Numbered from the stretch's first letter, positions 35,527-45,896 are shown. The stretch is DNA of 64,000 bases from Armigeres subalbatus (GCF_024139115.2 NC_085140.1:27187956-27251955); one strand, 5' to 3'. The notes: generated from the sequence alone by a model not told the origin. Program-made: numbers and translations.

Positions 35527-36330
35527 ACATATATATAGCATACATTTGCTCACTAGAAGAATCCTATGCACCTTTCTAAAATGCACAAAGATATGTACTT
35601 CAGATTGAATTTCACAAACCCATAGCCTTATATACAATCAGCTCGACGAACAGAGCAATTGTCTGTGTGTCCTTGGCATATGAGAACAGCTGTTATGGTC
35701 AGTATGAGCTAAAAGCAATCATAAGTAAAGAACTTTCAGCAATTTTAATGATCTTTCAACCCGTTCTGGAATTTTTCTGCAAATTCCATGCGAAGATCTA
35801 GAAATTCCCACAAATCTTCAATGTTCCTTACATATTGCGGAAATAGTCAAAGAAGAGCTTAGCTTGATTAACTGTACACATCGTAATTGCTAATCATGAT
35901 TGTCCGAGAAACAGCAAATATGCACAGCTCACCAATTAAATAATATTCTTGGGATACAAAAAAGTTATTCTTATTGTATACTTGCTTCGGAGTTTCCAAA
36001 TCATGACCAATAACGATGCTGGCCACGTCCATACAGTCAATTTAGGATTAGGAAAGGAAAATTAGTTCAACACTCATTGTTATAAAACAACCTTTTCCTT
36101 GAGAGATACCCATCGAACTTTTGCATTAATTGAGGTACCCCTATGATTTTTTTGCTATAAATGAAAATAGTCGTAGCTCTTAAAGTATATCAAAAATGGA
36201 CCTGAAATTTAACGAAATATATGGTTCTCCATAAACTTTTCTTAAATTTTAATTTTTTTAAACTTCCCAATTAAAATTAAGTTCTTACATTAAGGGACTG
36301 ACTGAAGGAAATGTTTTGACTATTGAAGGC
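35527..36330. other. no recognised gene; decayed repeat fragment near 35560-35700
   Basis: 'acccatagccttatatacaa' followed by 'tcagctcgacgaa' and 'tgtctgtgtgt' resembles a decayed lead block of the 26-28 kb arrays. The rest is AT-rich and unassigned. Confidence 0.4.
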
Positions 36331-36613
36331 TTCCGAGCCTCTTGAAAGGAGGCTTCCGAGCCTCTTGAAAGGAGGCTTCCGAGCCTCTTGAAAGGAGGCT
36401 TCCGAGCCTCTTGAAAGGAGGCTTCCGAGCCTCTTGAAAGGAGGCTTCCGAGCCTCTTGAAAGAAGGCTTCCGAGCCTCTTGAAAAGAGGCTTCTGAGCC
36501 TCTTGAAAGGAGGCTTCAGAGTCTCTTGAAAGGAGGCTTCCGAGCCTCTTGAAAGGAGGCTTCCGAGCCTCTTGAAAGGAGGCTTCCGAGCCTCTTGAAA
36601 GGAGGCTTCCGAG
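36331..36613 (+). repeat. 23 bp minisatellite, left array (~12 units)
   Basis: The unit is CTTCCGAGCCTCTTGAAAGG plus AGG, nearly perfect. 23 units of 23 bases would cycle through all frames, so the same peptide appears in every minus-strand frame. No gene is inferred. Confidence 0.92.
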
Positions 36614-38395
36614 CAGTCTTGCAAAATGTCGTGACCATCACCAGATGATCAGATATGAAAACAAAAACCACCACGCTTTTAAACGATGTTCTTTACTGAC
36701 AATCACTGCAAGCGCATCGTGACATGTAGAAGCTGACACGTGAGTACCTTCGGTAAGCGTGACACCCAGATTGACAACCACAAGCTGAGAGCCATAAAGA
36801 GCATCAGGTCGGTCAGCTGTCAAAAGTGCAGGTGAGCACCGTTATTGATTGATTTTGTTGTCGTTTGATTGGACTGACGTCGTTTTTAATTGATAAATTG
36901 GATAAATCAATAGTTAAATTAAGGGTTCATTCACAAATTACATAACGCTAAAATGGACCTGGGGGCTGAAAGCCCCCACCCACCCTCTCGTAGCGTATTT
37001 TTGTATGGGAGGGTTCTGAAATTTGTATGGGCCGTATTTGAGAATGGCTCTAACTAAGTTTTTACCAATTTGATCCAGACTATCTTTTGAAAAAGGCCAA
37101 ATTTTTTTATTGATTTTTCAAATGGATACAATTAAAAACGACGCATCCTACAAAAATGTTGTATGGGTGACTATCGCAAAATCAGTCAAAGTTTCTAATA
37201 AAGATATCGGAAACAATTCAAATTGAGCCCTACACTGAAAAAAAATCAGTTTCAACAGTTTCAAAAATTAAAACTCGATTTGCGAAAAAACGCTTTTTTT
37301 GATTTGTATGAAATTGTGTCTCAAGATAGGTGATTATGTTCCCTACCAACCGTCCATACATCGCAAGCTTGACACTTTTAAGGGAAAAAAGTTTTTCTAA
37401 CAAAAACTTTTTCTTGTCGAAATTATTTTCAGTGTATTTTTATCCGTTGCGATTAGTTACGACCTAAATATTGTACTCTGCTTGACTGTACAGGAATATT
37501 TAAATATATGTATGTATATGTTAAATCCACTGGCACTCCTTGACACTGAGAAAAAAAGTCAATTCCGACAAGAAAAAAATTTTTGTTAGAAAAACTTTTT
37601 TCCCTTAAAAGTGTCAAGCTTGCGATGTATGGACGGTTGGTAGGGAACATAATCACCTATCTTGAGACACAATTTCATACAAATCAAAAAAGCTTTTTTT
37701 CGCAAATCGAGTTTTAATTTTTGAAACTGTTGAAATTGATTTTTTCAGTGTAGGGCTCAATTTGAATTGTTTCCAATATCTTTACTAGAAATTTTGACTG
37801 ATTTTGCTATAGTCACCCATACAACACTTTTTTGTAGGTTACGTCGTTTTTCAATATTATCCATTTGAAAAATCAATAAAAAAATTTGGCCTTTTTCAAA
37901 AGATAGTCTGGATCAAATTTGGAAAAACTATGTATGTACTTTTCTTTTAATAGCACCTCTTAAAATATTGCACAAAAGTCAATATAATCAATAAGAACAC
38001 TTAAATGTTCCCAAAAATTCTATTTTGGCTTCATGCATTTTTATCACAGCAAAAATCCATTAATTCCGCTAAGTGGATTATTCCATTGCTGTCGAGCGTT
38101 GATTTCGAACCAAACACCGCATAGGTCAAGTGATCATCACGATAGTCAAGATGACATGGATATGACAACCACAACATCAGGAAAGTTTTCCTATCATTCA
38201 TGCTGGTGATCACAGGCAGAAGAAGTGAAGACATGGTGAGTGACCAAGCGCTAGTTGCTAAAATGTCACTTTCATGGTGATCGTTACACCAAGCATGTGA
38301 GATCCACATTGAGCATCACAATTGAGTACTTGACACATGACCTGGATTTTGTTATTGTCACGCTTTGCGTGACTTGTACGGTGACACTTTGCAGC
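36614..38395. mobile_element. 1.8 kb segment splitting the 23 bp minisatellite
   Basis: Its ends are imperfect inverted repeats ('agtcttgcaaaatgtcgtga' left; 'gtgacactttgcagcact' right). Both flanks resume the minisatellite in the same orientation, as expected if an element inserted into one ancestral array. A long inverted repeat lies within. The ends are only partly similar, so its class is open. Confidence 0.45.
37058..37930. repeat. long inverted repeat, ~380 bp arms
   Basis: The arms at 37058-37436 and 37545-37930 are highly similar inverted copies, including 'aagcttgacacttttaaggg' against 'cccttaaaagtgtcaagctt'. A ~110-base spacer separates them. A transcript would form a long double-stranded hairpin. 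Confidence 0.8.
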
Positions 38396-39408
38396 ACTGC
38401 TTCCGAGCCTCTTGAAAGGAGGCTTCCGAGCCTCTTGAAAGGAGGCTTCCGAGCCTCTTGAAAGGAGGCTTCCGAGCCTCTTGAAAGGAGGCTTCCGAGC
38501 CTCTTGAAAGGAGGCTTCCAAGCCTCTCGACAGGAGGCTTCCGAGCCTCTTGAAAGGAGGCTTCCTGAGCCTCTTGAAAGGAGGCTTCTGAGCCTCTTGA
38601 AAGGAGGCTTCCTGAGCCTCTTGAAAGGAGGCATCCGAGCCTCTTGAAAGGAGGCTTCCGAGCCTCTTGAAAGAGGCTTCCAAGCCTCTCGAAGGAGGCT
38701 TCCAGAACCTCTTGAAAGGAGGCTTCTGAGGCCTCTTGAAAGGAGGCTTCCGAGCCTCTTGAAAGGAGGCTTGAGCCTCTTGAAAGGAGGCTTTCGAGCC
38801 TCTTGAAAGGAGGCTTCGAGCCTCTTGAAAGGAGGCTTCTGAGCCTATTGAAGGGAGGCTTCTGAGGCCTCTTGAAAGGAGGCTTCTGAGCCTCTTGAAA
38901 GGAGGCTTCCGAGCCTCTTGAAAGGAGGCTTCTGAGCCTCTTGAAGGAGGCTTCTGAGCCTCTTGAAAGGAGGCTTCCAGGCCTCTTGAAAGGAGGCTTC
39001 TGAGCCTCTTGAAAGGAGGCCTGAGCCTCTTGAAAGGAGGCTTCCAAGCCTCTTGAAAGCAGGCTTCCAGGCCTCTTGAAAGGAGGCTTGAGGCCTCTTG
39101 AAAGGAGGCTTCTGAGCCTCTTGAAAGGAGGCTTCCAGGCCTCTTGAAAGGAGGCTTCCGAGCCTCTTGAAAGGAGGCTTCCGAGCCTCTTGAAAGGAGG
39201 CTTCCAGGCCTCTTGAAAGGAGGCTTCCGAGCCTCTTGAAGGAGGCTTCTGAGGCCTCTTTAAATGAGGCTTCTGAGCCTCTTGAAAGGAGGCTCTGAGC
39301 CTCTTGAAAGGAGGCTTCCGAGCCTCTTGAAAGGAGGCTTCTGAGCCTCTTGAAGGAGGCTTCTGAGGCCTCTTTAAATGAGGCTCCCAGCCTCTTGAAA
39401 GGAGGCTT
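38396..39408 (+). repeat. 23 bp minisatellite, right array (~44 units)
   Basis: This is the same 23-base unit as 36331-36613, perfect at its left edge and increasingly variable to the right (cttctgagcctc, cttccaggcctc, deletions). Frames on the minus strand (38258-38683, 38358-39047) are artefacts. Confidence 0.92.
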
Positions 39409-40183
39409 CCCTAACCATCCTTCCCGTCGTTTTCTGCTGTGTTACTTCCTTTACACTAACACAAATGATGGCTCTAGACCAGACACTTCCGCGATTCGAT
39501 TTTAGACCGAAGACAAAATAATCACACTTTCTATTCACGTACAAGAACACAATTTGGTTATAAAAACGAGAAATAAAAACGATTTAACCCCTATCCCATT
39601 CGGATTCGCTTGCTGCGAGGAGAATTTGTTTTGTGAAATCGGACTGCCTGGAGACGGCAGATTGCCAGTACACAAATTTTACACTTTTCGAAAGACATTT
39701 TTTTTCTAGCTGCTTCGCCGACACCCAACTGACAAGATTGCGTTACGCTGATTTCAGAATTTTTTGACATATTTTCATGATTCTGAGTCATGTTTTTAAG
39801 ACTCAGCGTCGTTTTTCATGACTCAGCGTCATGATTTCATGACTCAGCGTCATGATTTCATGACTCAAAGTCATGAAAACGTGGCTCCGAGTCGTGATAT
39901 TTTATTTATGAAAATAGGAATAGCATTTTGATAACGCCTCTGGTGGTTACTACCTTAGTTTCAGACAAAAATGCTATTATTATTCATGGTTATCGTAGTT
40001 TAGGTCATGATATCATGAATTGTAGTCATGATATCAAGAAGTAACAAGTTTCATGAAATCATGACTTTTTAGTCATGGATTTGGCAACGGATTTTTACCC
40101 GTGTACGTTTGCGTACGTTTTGACAGTTTTACCATGGGAAAATTGTCAAAACGCACGCAAACGTATCCATTCTGTTTGGCCCA
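39409..40183. repeat. 'tcatgactcagcg' repeats and a short palindrome
   Basis: Between 39780 and 39895 a ~21-base phrase (tcatgactcagcgtcatgat) repeats about five times; related 'gtcatgatatcatga' phrases return at 40005-40075. At 40105-40164 'acgtttgcgtacgttttgac' pairs with its inverted copy. The first 350 bases show nothing recognised. Confidence 0.55.
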
Positions 40184-40405
40184 TTACTGTTTCTTTCCGC
40201 CGTTGTCCAGAAAGGACATGATTTCGACCGTTATATCCGTAATCATCACCATGTTCTGGCATTCGCTCTCCATGTAGCTGGTCATCACTTCCATGATGAT
40301 CTTGGTCAGGATAGCCCCATCCATCTTAGTATCGATGAACCAACTGCCAATAATTACCGCCATTGGTGTACCATTTAAAAAAACAATTGTTTCATGGATC
40401 TTCAA
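40184..40405 (-). CDS. unrecognised coding-like fragment with C-terminal stop
   Basis: This minus-strand frame has good codon texture from about 40360 down, including WFIDTKMDGAILTKIIMEVM and EIMSFLDNGGKKQ before the stop. The amphipathic, Met-rich helices look like real protein, but the N-terminal part (before MAVIIG) is AT-rich and may be intron. It sits between tandem 'tcatgactcagc' repeats and a long hairpin. It could be a 3' terminal exon or a retrocopied fragment. The family is unknown. Confidence 0.22.
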   Translation of the reverse strand: MKIHETIVFLNGTPMAVIIGSWFIDTKMDGAILTKIIMEVMTSYMESECQNMVMITDITVEIMSFLDNGGKKQ

Positions 40406-40727
40406 GAAACGTCTGTAGGTCTGTATTTCTCAAGGATTTAAGGGAATCTGAAAAATCTTTGATATTCTGATTTTTTTAAAACGCTATATGAAAGATACTT
40501 ATGATAGCTGAGCTCCAAGGGTTTCCAATAAGATGAGCTTCTGAATTTCCTTAATGCTACATTTTGACAGGGCAAGTGAGTTGAACAACTCAGTTGAATT
40601 CAATAGACTTGCCAAAAGTTGAACTTGTTCAACTTTCTTTTCGTTCAAGTGAGTTGAATGAAGGTGTTTAGACGATCAATTCTAGCGACTTGCTCAATTC
40701 ACTTGCCTTGTCTAAACTTAGCATAAC

Positions 40728-41925
40728 TACGAACAATGGAGATCCATAGAGGAGTAATTCTCGCTGAAACCGGGCCACTATTTGCACGAGGTTCTTAAAA
40801 ATGCCTAAATTTATATTCTGTCGAAAACTTTCGGCGAGTATATTAAGGATCCGAGTGAAATTCATCAGAAATATGAACCCTTTTAGTTATACACGAAATC
40901 ATTTTATGGACCCCTCGATTTTTGTCGATTCTTGACTCACCAAAACTGTCATAACTCCAACATTTCTCAACCGATCATAGAGATCAGCATATCTTTGGAA
41001 AGAGGAAGAGTGTATCCTCAATTTGCAATAATAAAAATTCAAGCAGACACATTGAATTTGACCGCCATCTTGGATTTCTTTTAAAACCATTTTCCGCCAA
41101 TTTTGCAACCACCGATTTTGAATATTAATACATCGATAGAAAGCTTAGCTTATATTGTGCATTGTGTCCGAAAATCTCAGGTGTATGTTTTTTCTATCAA
41201 AAGTCATGTACTATTTACCAATACAAAAATTCTTAAATTATTTAATACAATAACTTGAATACGGCTGCGTTATGCTCAAAACTTTTGAGCCCTTCAAATA
41301 AAATACTGTTGTAGACATGCTTTTGATTTATGAAACACATTTAGCTTAGAATAGTATATGAAATCAAGGAACTGACGTCGTGTTACCATATTAACCCTAA
41401 AAATACTGTTCGTTGGTCAGATGGCCTTTCAAAAATTAATTTGGCAAATCATACATAACTTTTGATATAAAAACATACACCTGAGATTTTCGGACGCAAT
41501 GCACAATATAAGCTGAGCTTTCCATCGATGTATTAATATTCAAAATCAGTGGTTGCGAACTTGGCGGAAAAATGGTTTTCAAAAAGAAATCCAATATGGC
41601 GGCCAAATTCAATATGGCTGCTTGTATTTTTATTATTGCAAATTGAGGATACACTCTTCCTCTTTCCAACGATATGCTGATCTCTATGATCGGTTGAGAA
41701 ATGTTGGAGTTATAACAGTTTTGGTGAGTCAAGAATTGACAAAAATCGAGGGGTCCATAAAAATGATTTCGTGTATAACTAACGAGGGGTTCATATTTAT
41801 GATGAATTTAACTCGGATCCTTAATATGCTCGCCGAAAGCTTTCGAAAGAATGTAAATTAAGGCATTTTTAAGAACCTCGTGCAAATAGTGGCCCGGTTT
41901 CAGCGAGAATTACTCAGAGACAATG
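40728..41925. repeat. long inverted repeat, ~490 bp arms
   Basis: The left arm (about 40728-41215) and right arm (about 41440-41925) are inverted copies, sharing for example 'cgatcatagagatcagcata' and 'atcctcaatttgcaataata'. A ~225-base spacer lies between. The many accidental frames in the arms mirror one another. It is probably a foldback transposon. Confidence 0.8.
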
Positions 41926-42483
41926 GAAATACTCGTGATACGCTGTGACGAAAACTGAATATGTTGAAAAGTGAATAAAGAGTACATTTGGAATATAAAA
42001 ACCCAACCTATTCTCGGATCATACGCAAACAACAAATTTGTACTGTTTCTAATGTCACCTATCGTGTGTCTTGGAGTATCTGCTCTTACAGTTCTTAAAA
42101 AAAAAGTCTTGCTGAAATTGTTTCACGATTTTTATAAATTTCAGTTGATTCTTAGGCTATTTCCGAATCGAAAAGAAAATTCTGAATTATTAAAGACTTA
42201 AATTATAAACTCGGGTTCAAAGATTTCTTGAAGATATTCACGTTTCATGCATGGAGTTTAATTGAATTTTGGAATTACCGTGATTTCCAAATTAAACATT
42301 CACCGCAAGACAATGCTGTTTTCTTAGTCATGTTACATTTTTCTCGAATCTCGGGAGAGCTAATGGTGAAATTGAATATTCATTTTCGTTTTTCAAACAT
42401 GCTCATTGACACCGTCATAGATAGTTTACTGTTGTGGTATTCAGCATAATTTAAAGGATAGCAAGCCACTGGTTCAATTTGCT
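41926..42483. other. no recognised feature
   Basis: AT-rich sequence with short frames only; this would be intron of the RGK-like gene if further exons lie at lower coordinates. Confidence 0.4.
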
Positions 42484-42606
42484 TTAGTACCCTCCACCCA
42501 TCATGCCCAAAGCGTACAGTAGTGCAGTGTAAATAAGTCCCACTGATCCGGCAACTTGCCCATAATAATAAGCCATACAGTCAACAGCGAGGGAGAAAAG
42601 CTTCAT
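42484..42606 (-). CDS. possible 40-residue small ORF, hydrophobic, Tyr/Gly-rich tail
   Basis: A short complete frame starts MKLFSLAVDCMAYYYGQ and ends YALGMMGGGY before a TAA. Its start resembles a secretion signal, and the middle (GSVGLIYTALLYALGMM) could span a membrane. It lies 160 bases beyond the P-loop exon donor, on the same strand, so it would be inside the next intron. It is too short to score and matches no family I recognise. It may be chance, or the remnant of a small secreted peptide gene. Confidence 0.22.
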   Translation of the reverse strand: MKLFSLAVDCMAYYYGQVAGSVGLIYTALLYALGMMGGGY

Positions 42607-42765
42607 CCTTTAAATATAGGCCTCGGGAAACAACGCTGCAGGAACGTTACTGGGGGGTCGAACGGCGAATTACAAGGGCACTGTGACGATAACAGAAACA
42701 ATAACGGTAGCAACAACAACAACTGCATTTGGGGCTCACATCGAACAAACGAAATTCGAACTTAC

Positions 42766-42860
42766 CTATGCTGGTATCGTACGCATGCAGGTACTCGGAC
42801 GTCATAAACTGTGACACTAATGAGCTTTTTCCGACGGCAGCTCCGCCAAGCATTAGAACT
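42766..42860 (-). CDS. RGK-like small GTPase, P-loop exon
   Basis: This 95-base exon runs from an acceptor (CTACGCAG) to a strong donor (ATAG then GTAAGTTCG). It encodes VLMLGGAAVGKSSLV followed by SQFMTSEYLHAYDTSI. GGAAVGKS fits the Walker A/P-loop pattern GxxxxGK[ST] of Ras-like GTPases, which binds the nucleotide phosphates. The exon stops where switch I should begin, so the switch, NKxD and C-terminal calmodulin-binding exons lie elsewhere; none was found at lower coordinates. The acceptor's pyrimidine tract is poor (nine A residues just upstream), and the site is chosen because it alone preserves phase. Assignment to RGK rather than another Ras branch is likely but not proven. Confidence 0.75.
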
Positions 42861-43050
42861 CTGCGTAGTTTTTTTTTCGGGTTCACAGAAATGGGTCCAT
42901 GCACCGGAAGCAACGTCCATGTTGTAGTCGTTTTCATTTCCATCACAGGATATGTATCATCGGATCCAAGAGGGGGAGAGGGGCAACAAATAGAACAGCA
43001 GTTGAGTGATTTGAAATCCAGGCACAACAACATGATGGATGGGTACTCAC
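42861..43050 (-). other. 190-base intron of the RGK-like gene
   Basis: The short intron has a canonical GTGAGT donor and an AG acceptor. It contains a decoy open frame that runs through it in another phase. The region before the acceptor is A-rich instead of pyrimidine-rich, so splicing here may be weak or regulated; that is inference. Confidence 0.6.
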
Positions 43051-43161
43051 TTGTATGGGCCGGCCGCCGGGTTGGAGGTACTGCTTTCTCTGCTGGATGC
43101 CAGACTGCACGTGGCAGACGTCCGAGCGGAACCGGCACCGACGGCTGTCAGGTGCTCGGTA
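43051..43161 (-). CDS. RGK-like small GTPase, second exon seen (Ser/Ala-rich linker)
   Basis: The 111-base exon is bounded by an acceptor (ATAACATTTCAG) and a donor (CAA then GTGAGTACCC). Of its three frames, the one that completes the AG+T codon from 61600-61749 reads a low-complexity linker starting TEHLTAVGAGSARTS and ending NPAAGPY. It finishes with two bases, AA, that are completed by the A opening the exon at 42766-42860, giving a Lys before VLML. Three independent phase matches across two introns make chance unlikely. A longer open frame over the same bases (QYRAPDS and so on) is rejected because it does not join either neighbour. The linker corresponds to the Ser-rich stretch just before the G domain in Gem and Rad. 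Confidence 0.7.
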
Positions 43162-43299
43162 CTGAAATGTTATAAAAGAAGGAAATTTCATTGCAGAGCA
43201 GCAGCGTGTCTCGGTTTTCAACAGGTTGGGTTAAATGAGTGCTTCATAGATTCAATTATGTACAATTTAAACTCATAACTGAATTGCATTTATTTATTC

Positions 43300-44374
43300 A
43301 AAGTAGATTCTTTAAAGCTTGCTCCGAGCCTACATGTAGATAGATATGTGTGTAACAACACATTTGGGCAATATGAATTTTCCCATAGATGCAACTGCCT
43401 AGCTTTTCAACAGTTTTGTGAAATAAATATAGTTAGTTTCGAGTGAAGAGTCGACAAGCTAAATGGTGCAAATGTTTTTAAGACAATTAGACAAATCTCG
43501 AAAGCTTTAAGAATAGGCCATATTTGTAATATTAGTAGGATACATCGACAACACAATTGTTGAAAATTCACTATTCAAAATTTTGTGTAACAGGTAGCAA
43601 AAGGGGATCATCAAAAATCTTCAAAACTTGTCGTGACTTAAAACCATTGAAAATGTCACTTGCACATCTTTGCTCCCTGGCCCCAAATTAATTTCGTTAG
43701 AGTAGGGTAAAGGCTGTCGTGGGAAAATCATAATTCAATTTAAATCCCATAGTAATTTTATCTTCTAGGAACCATTTCATTTTTCTCTCTACCTTTCATT
43801 TGTATCACGTCGGGTTTATTTCATTTGGCAAGTTTGCGATTATCCACCACACCGCAGAACGAGGGTGTTCGACTTCTTTGTTCAATCCCTCCGGGTGAAT
43901 AATCATAATTCCATCGAAAAACAAAAATGAAATAATAATTGCAAAAAAGTTCGCTGATGACAGGACGCTTGCTCGCGGGGATAGATAACTTAGTCGCCTA
44001 TCTTTGCTGAACATGGGTCAAATTGAAATTTTGTTTTTACCCTGTTGAGTTTTTTTTTTATTGGCGATTACATTGTAGAGAAGATGATCCCATCATGTTT
44101 CAATGACTTATACTTCCATAAACGAATTATGGAAAATGATTAATATTTTTTCTGTAGAGAATAGGGTGACTCTGATATTTTTATATTTCGATATAATCAG
44201 ATAAAATAAAGTTCGGTTTACTTACTTCGGTTACTAGTGAGAAAAAGCTGATTTTTTCAGCAGAAGTTGTATCACAGATTATCAGTGGATGAACACATAT
44301 TCCAACTACAATTGCCGAGTTAGGTAATATTACGAGAACCGAAAATCGAGCTACGGGGGTCTGCAAAAATTTTT
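43300..44374. other. intronic stretch, nothing recognised
   Basis: There are no inverted or tandem structures or coding-like frames. A minus-strand frame at 43805-44014 lacks any recognisable motif. Confidence 0.4.
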
Positions 44375-44580
44375 CGACTTGGTCGATTCATATCGCTCGC
44401 TGTGCACCTCGCTTTCATGAGCCCGTTAGGTCGCTATTGACAACCATTTTCACCGGATTTTTGTTCGACATTCTCGTTATGTGTTCGACCCACCGTAGTC
44501 GTCCGATTTTTGCGGTGTGAACGATAGATGGCTCTCCCAAAAGCTGATGCAACGGTTTATTCACATAATCTATGTAACAA
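44375..44580 (-). pseudogene. LINE 3' coding relic (minus strand)
   Basis: Reverse translation gives HTAKIGRLRWVEHITRMSNK and later a WIDQVE-like block with stops. Similar 'lrWvGHiaRm' C-terminal segments are common at the end of non-LTR reverse transcriptase ORFs. It is short and broken. Confidence 0.5.
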
Positions 44581-44584
44581 CTGA

Positions 44585-44860
44585 GCCATGAGCTAGGCTA
44601 CGGAGAACACCAGAAGGTAGCTAAAGCGTACGATTGGCAGGCCATGTTGCAAGAACGCTGGACCGAAACCCTGCATCCGATCTGGCTGGTACAAGAAGAC
44701 GTCAAACGCATCGAGCATCGAGGTGGGCTGACCAGGTGCAGAACGACTTGGCGAGCGTGGGGCGCAATGTGGCCTCGAACCGTGTATTGTGGCGTCAAAT
44801 TGTTGATTCGGTGTTATCTGTTTAGATGTAAGCTAAATAAATGACAAATGAATGTAACAA
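44585..44860 (+). pseudogene. LINE 3' coding relic (plus strand) with polyA-like end
   Basis: The frame reads GHVARTLDRNPASD, then SRWADQVQNDLASVGRN, and ends WRQIVDSVLSV before a stop. The 3' end 'agctaaataaatgac' looks like a LINE tail. It is the same class as the relic at 44375-44580 but faces away from it. Confidence 0.55.
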
Positions 44861-45589
44861 CTTTCTAATTTTGCTCCTTAGGATTTTCACTGTTTGCATC
44901 GTTTGAGTAAATTTGCGCTTCCATAGGCTTCACGAATCAAACATAATTTTGTTTTGCAAGAATTTTTGTCCTTTTGGAGAGTGCCCTTCTGCAAAATTTT
45001 TATACTCAACTTTCAGCATCACACACTCCAAAAATTACAACTTATCTTCTTGAGTTTAAGTAGTTTTAGCCCTCCTTTAATTTGAAGCATTTGAATTAAA
45101 AGTCGTCACAAATCGATAACATTTTTCCCCTTGAAGAATTTTTGCTCTTTAAGAGCACGAAAAAATCGAATTTTGATTGATGTTCAGTTCTTAACTTCAC
45201 AGGATCTTTGAATATGCCCTCTTAAGTACTGTCACATACGCGTTCTGAGTACCCTAATACTTCCTCCCAATACTCTCATATTTCCTTCCTGAGAGCTTTG
45301 CCCACCTAGGATACGATATTTAGTTAATTTTACATACCCATAGATCTGAAGCATTCGACTCCTAAGCCACCATCCAGTCAAACAGTATTTTCCTCTGGCA
45401 GAATTTCAGTGCGCAGATAGAGTCTTTTCGAACTATTTCAGCATCAGCATCACTACACACACAGGATTCCCTCCAAACTCAAAAAAATCCTACCTGGCCA
45501 TTTTTGCTCATTGTACGAGTAATTCTATACCGAGTAATGCTGGACATCATCGTGCGGTAGTCATTAGTATCGACAGGCTTCAAAAGAAT
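44861..45589. other. intronic stretch, nothing recognised
   Basis: AT-rich, with no clear repeats. The frame at 45479-45754 on the minus strand overlaps the following repeat and is not supported. Confidence 0.4.
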
Positions 45590-45648
45590 TTGGGGTTGAT
45601 TTATTGATATTTTTCGGTGAGCAATAACTATACGCCATTTGTTTTCCT

Positions 45649-45694
45649 GCGTGACGTTTCGGTCTACTACTTTGTCTCGACCATCTGCAGACGC
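45649..45694 (-). ncRNA. hammerhead-like motif, ACGU stem III type
   Basis: On the minus strand, GCGU (stem I) is followed by CUGCAGA, which differs from CUGANGA only at A6. Then come one extra U, stem II GGUC with GACC, GAA, palindrome ACGU, C17 and ACGC completing a perfect stem I. Confidence 0.45.
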
Positions 45695-45749
45695 ATTTCG
45701 ATCACCGCAGCAATTTCCACCTCGTTGTCTGCTGGGCAGACACGTACGA

Positions 45750-45795
45750 GACACTGAAGACGGCCTTACTGTTGAGGTCGAAATACGTATCTGTC
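45750..45795 (+). ncRNA. hammerhead-like motif, complete core, AUACGUAU type
   Basis: Stem I GACA/UGUC is perfect. CUGAAGA at 45754-45760 is followed by an extra C, stem II GGCCU/AGGUC with an 8-base loop, GAA at 45780-45782, AUACGUAU at 45783-45790 and C at 45791. Every conserved core position I can check is present, apart from the known-tolerated extra base. Confidence 0.52.
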
Positions 45796-45896
45796 AAGAT
45801 ACAATTAAGTGGTGGAATTCAAGGGGATTGTACAAACTCGTCTCATGACAAGTGAAGACATTCCACTAAAAAGTTCAAAATAATTTTCTTACCAAA

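Larger units (their letters stand above)
45590..45896 (+). mobile_element. composite hammerhead-bearing retroelement
   Basis: The right half matches the element at 1217-1449, ending 'cattccactaaaaagttc' with 'aataattttcttacc'. The left half carries a different hammerhead-like unit in reverse. The boundaries are approximate. 'aagaattt' occurs near 45581 and again near 45899 and could be a decayed target duplication. Confidence 0.5.

Noticed and set aside
36277..36624. Frames reading FKRLGSLLSRGSEASFQEAR repeatedly
   Set aside because: They are products of the 23-base minisatellite read in successive frames; no start context or flanking exon.
38258..39047. Repetitive minus-strand frames of up to 229 codons
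   Set aside because: Same 23-base minisatellite artefact.
36614..39408. CRISPR-like array of direct repeats
   Set aside because: Units adjoin with no unique spacers and the genome is eukaryotic; it is a minisatellite.
42647..43138. 163-codon frame running through intron and P-loop exon as one CDS
   Set aside because: It ignores a strong donor at 42765 and the phase evidence for an acceptor before 42860.
42943..43221. Minus-strand frame QYRAPDSRRCRFRSDVCHV as the RGK exon frame
   Set aside because: It does not join the neighbouring exons in phase; the alternative frame TEHLTAVGAG does on both sides.
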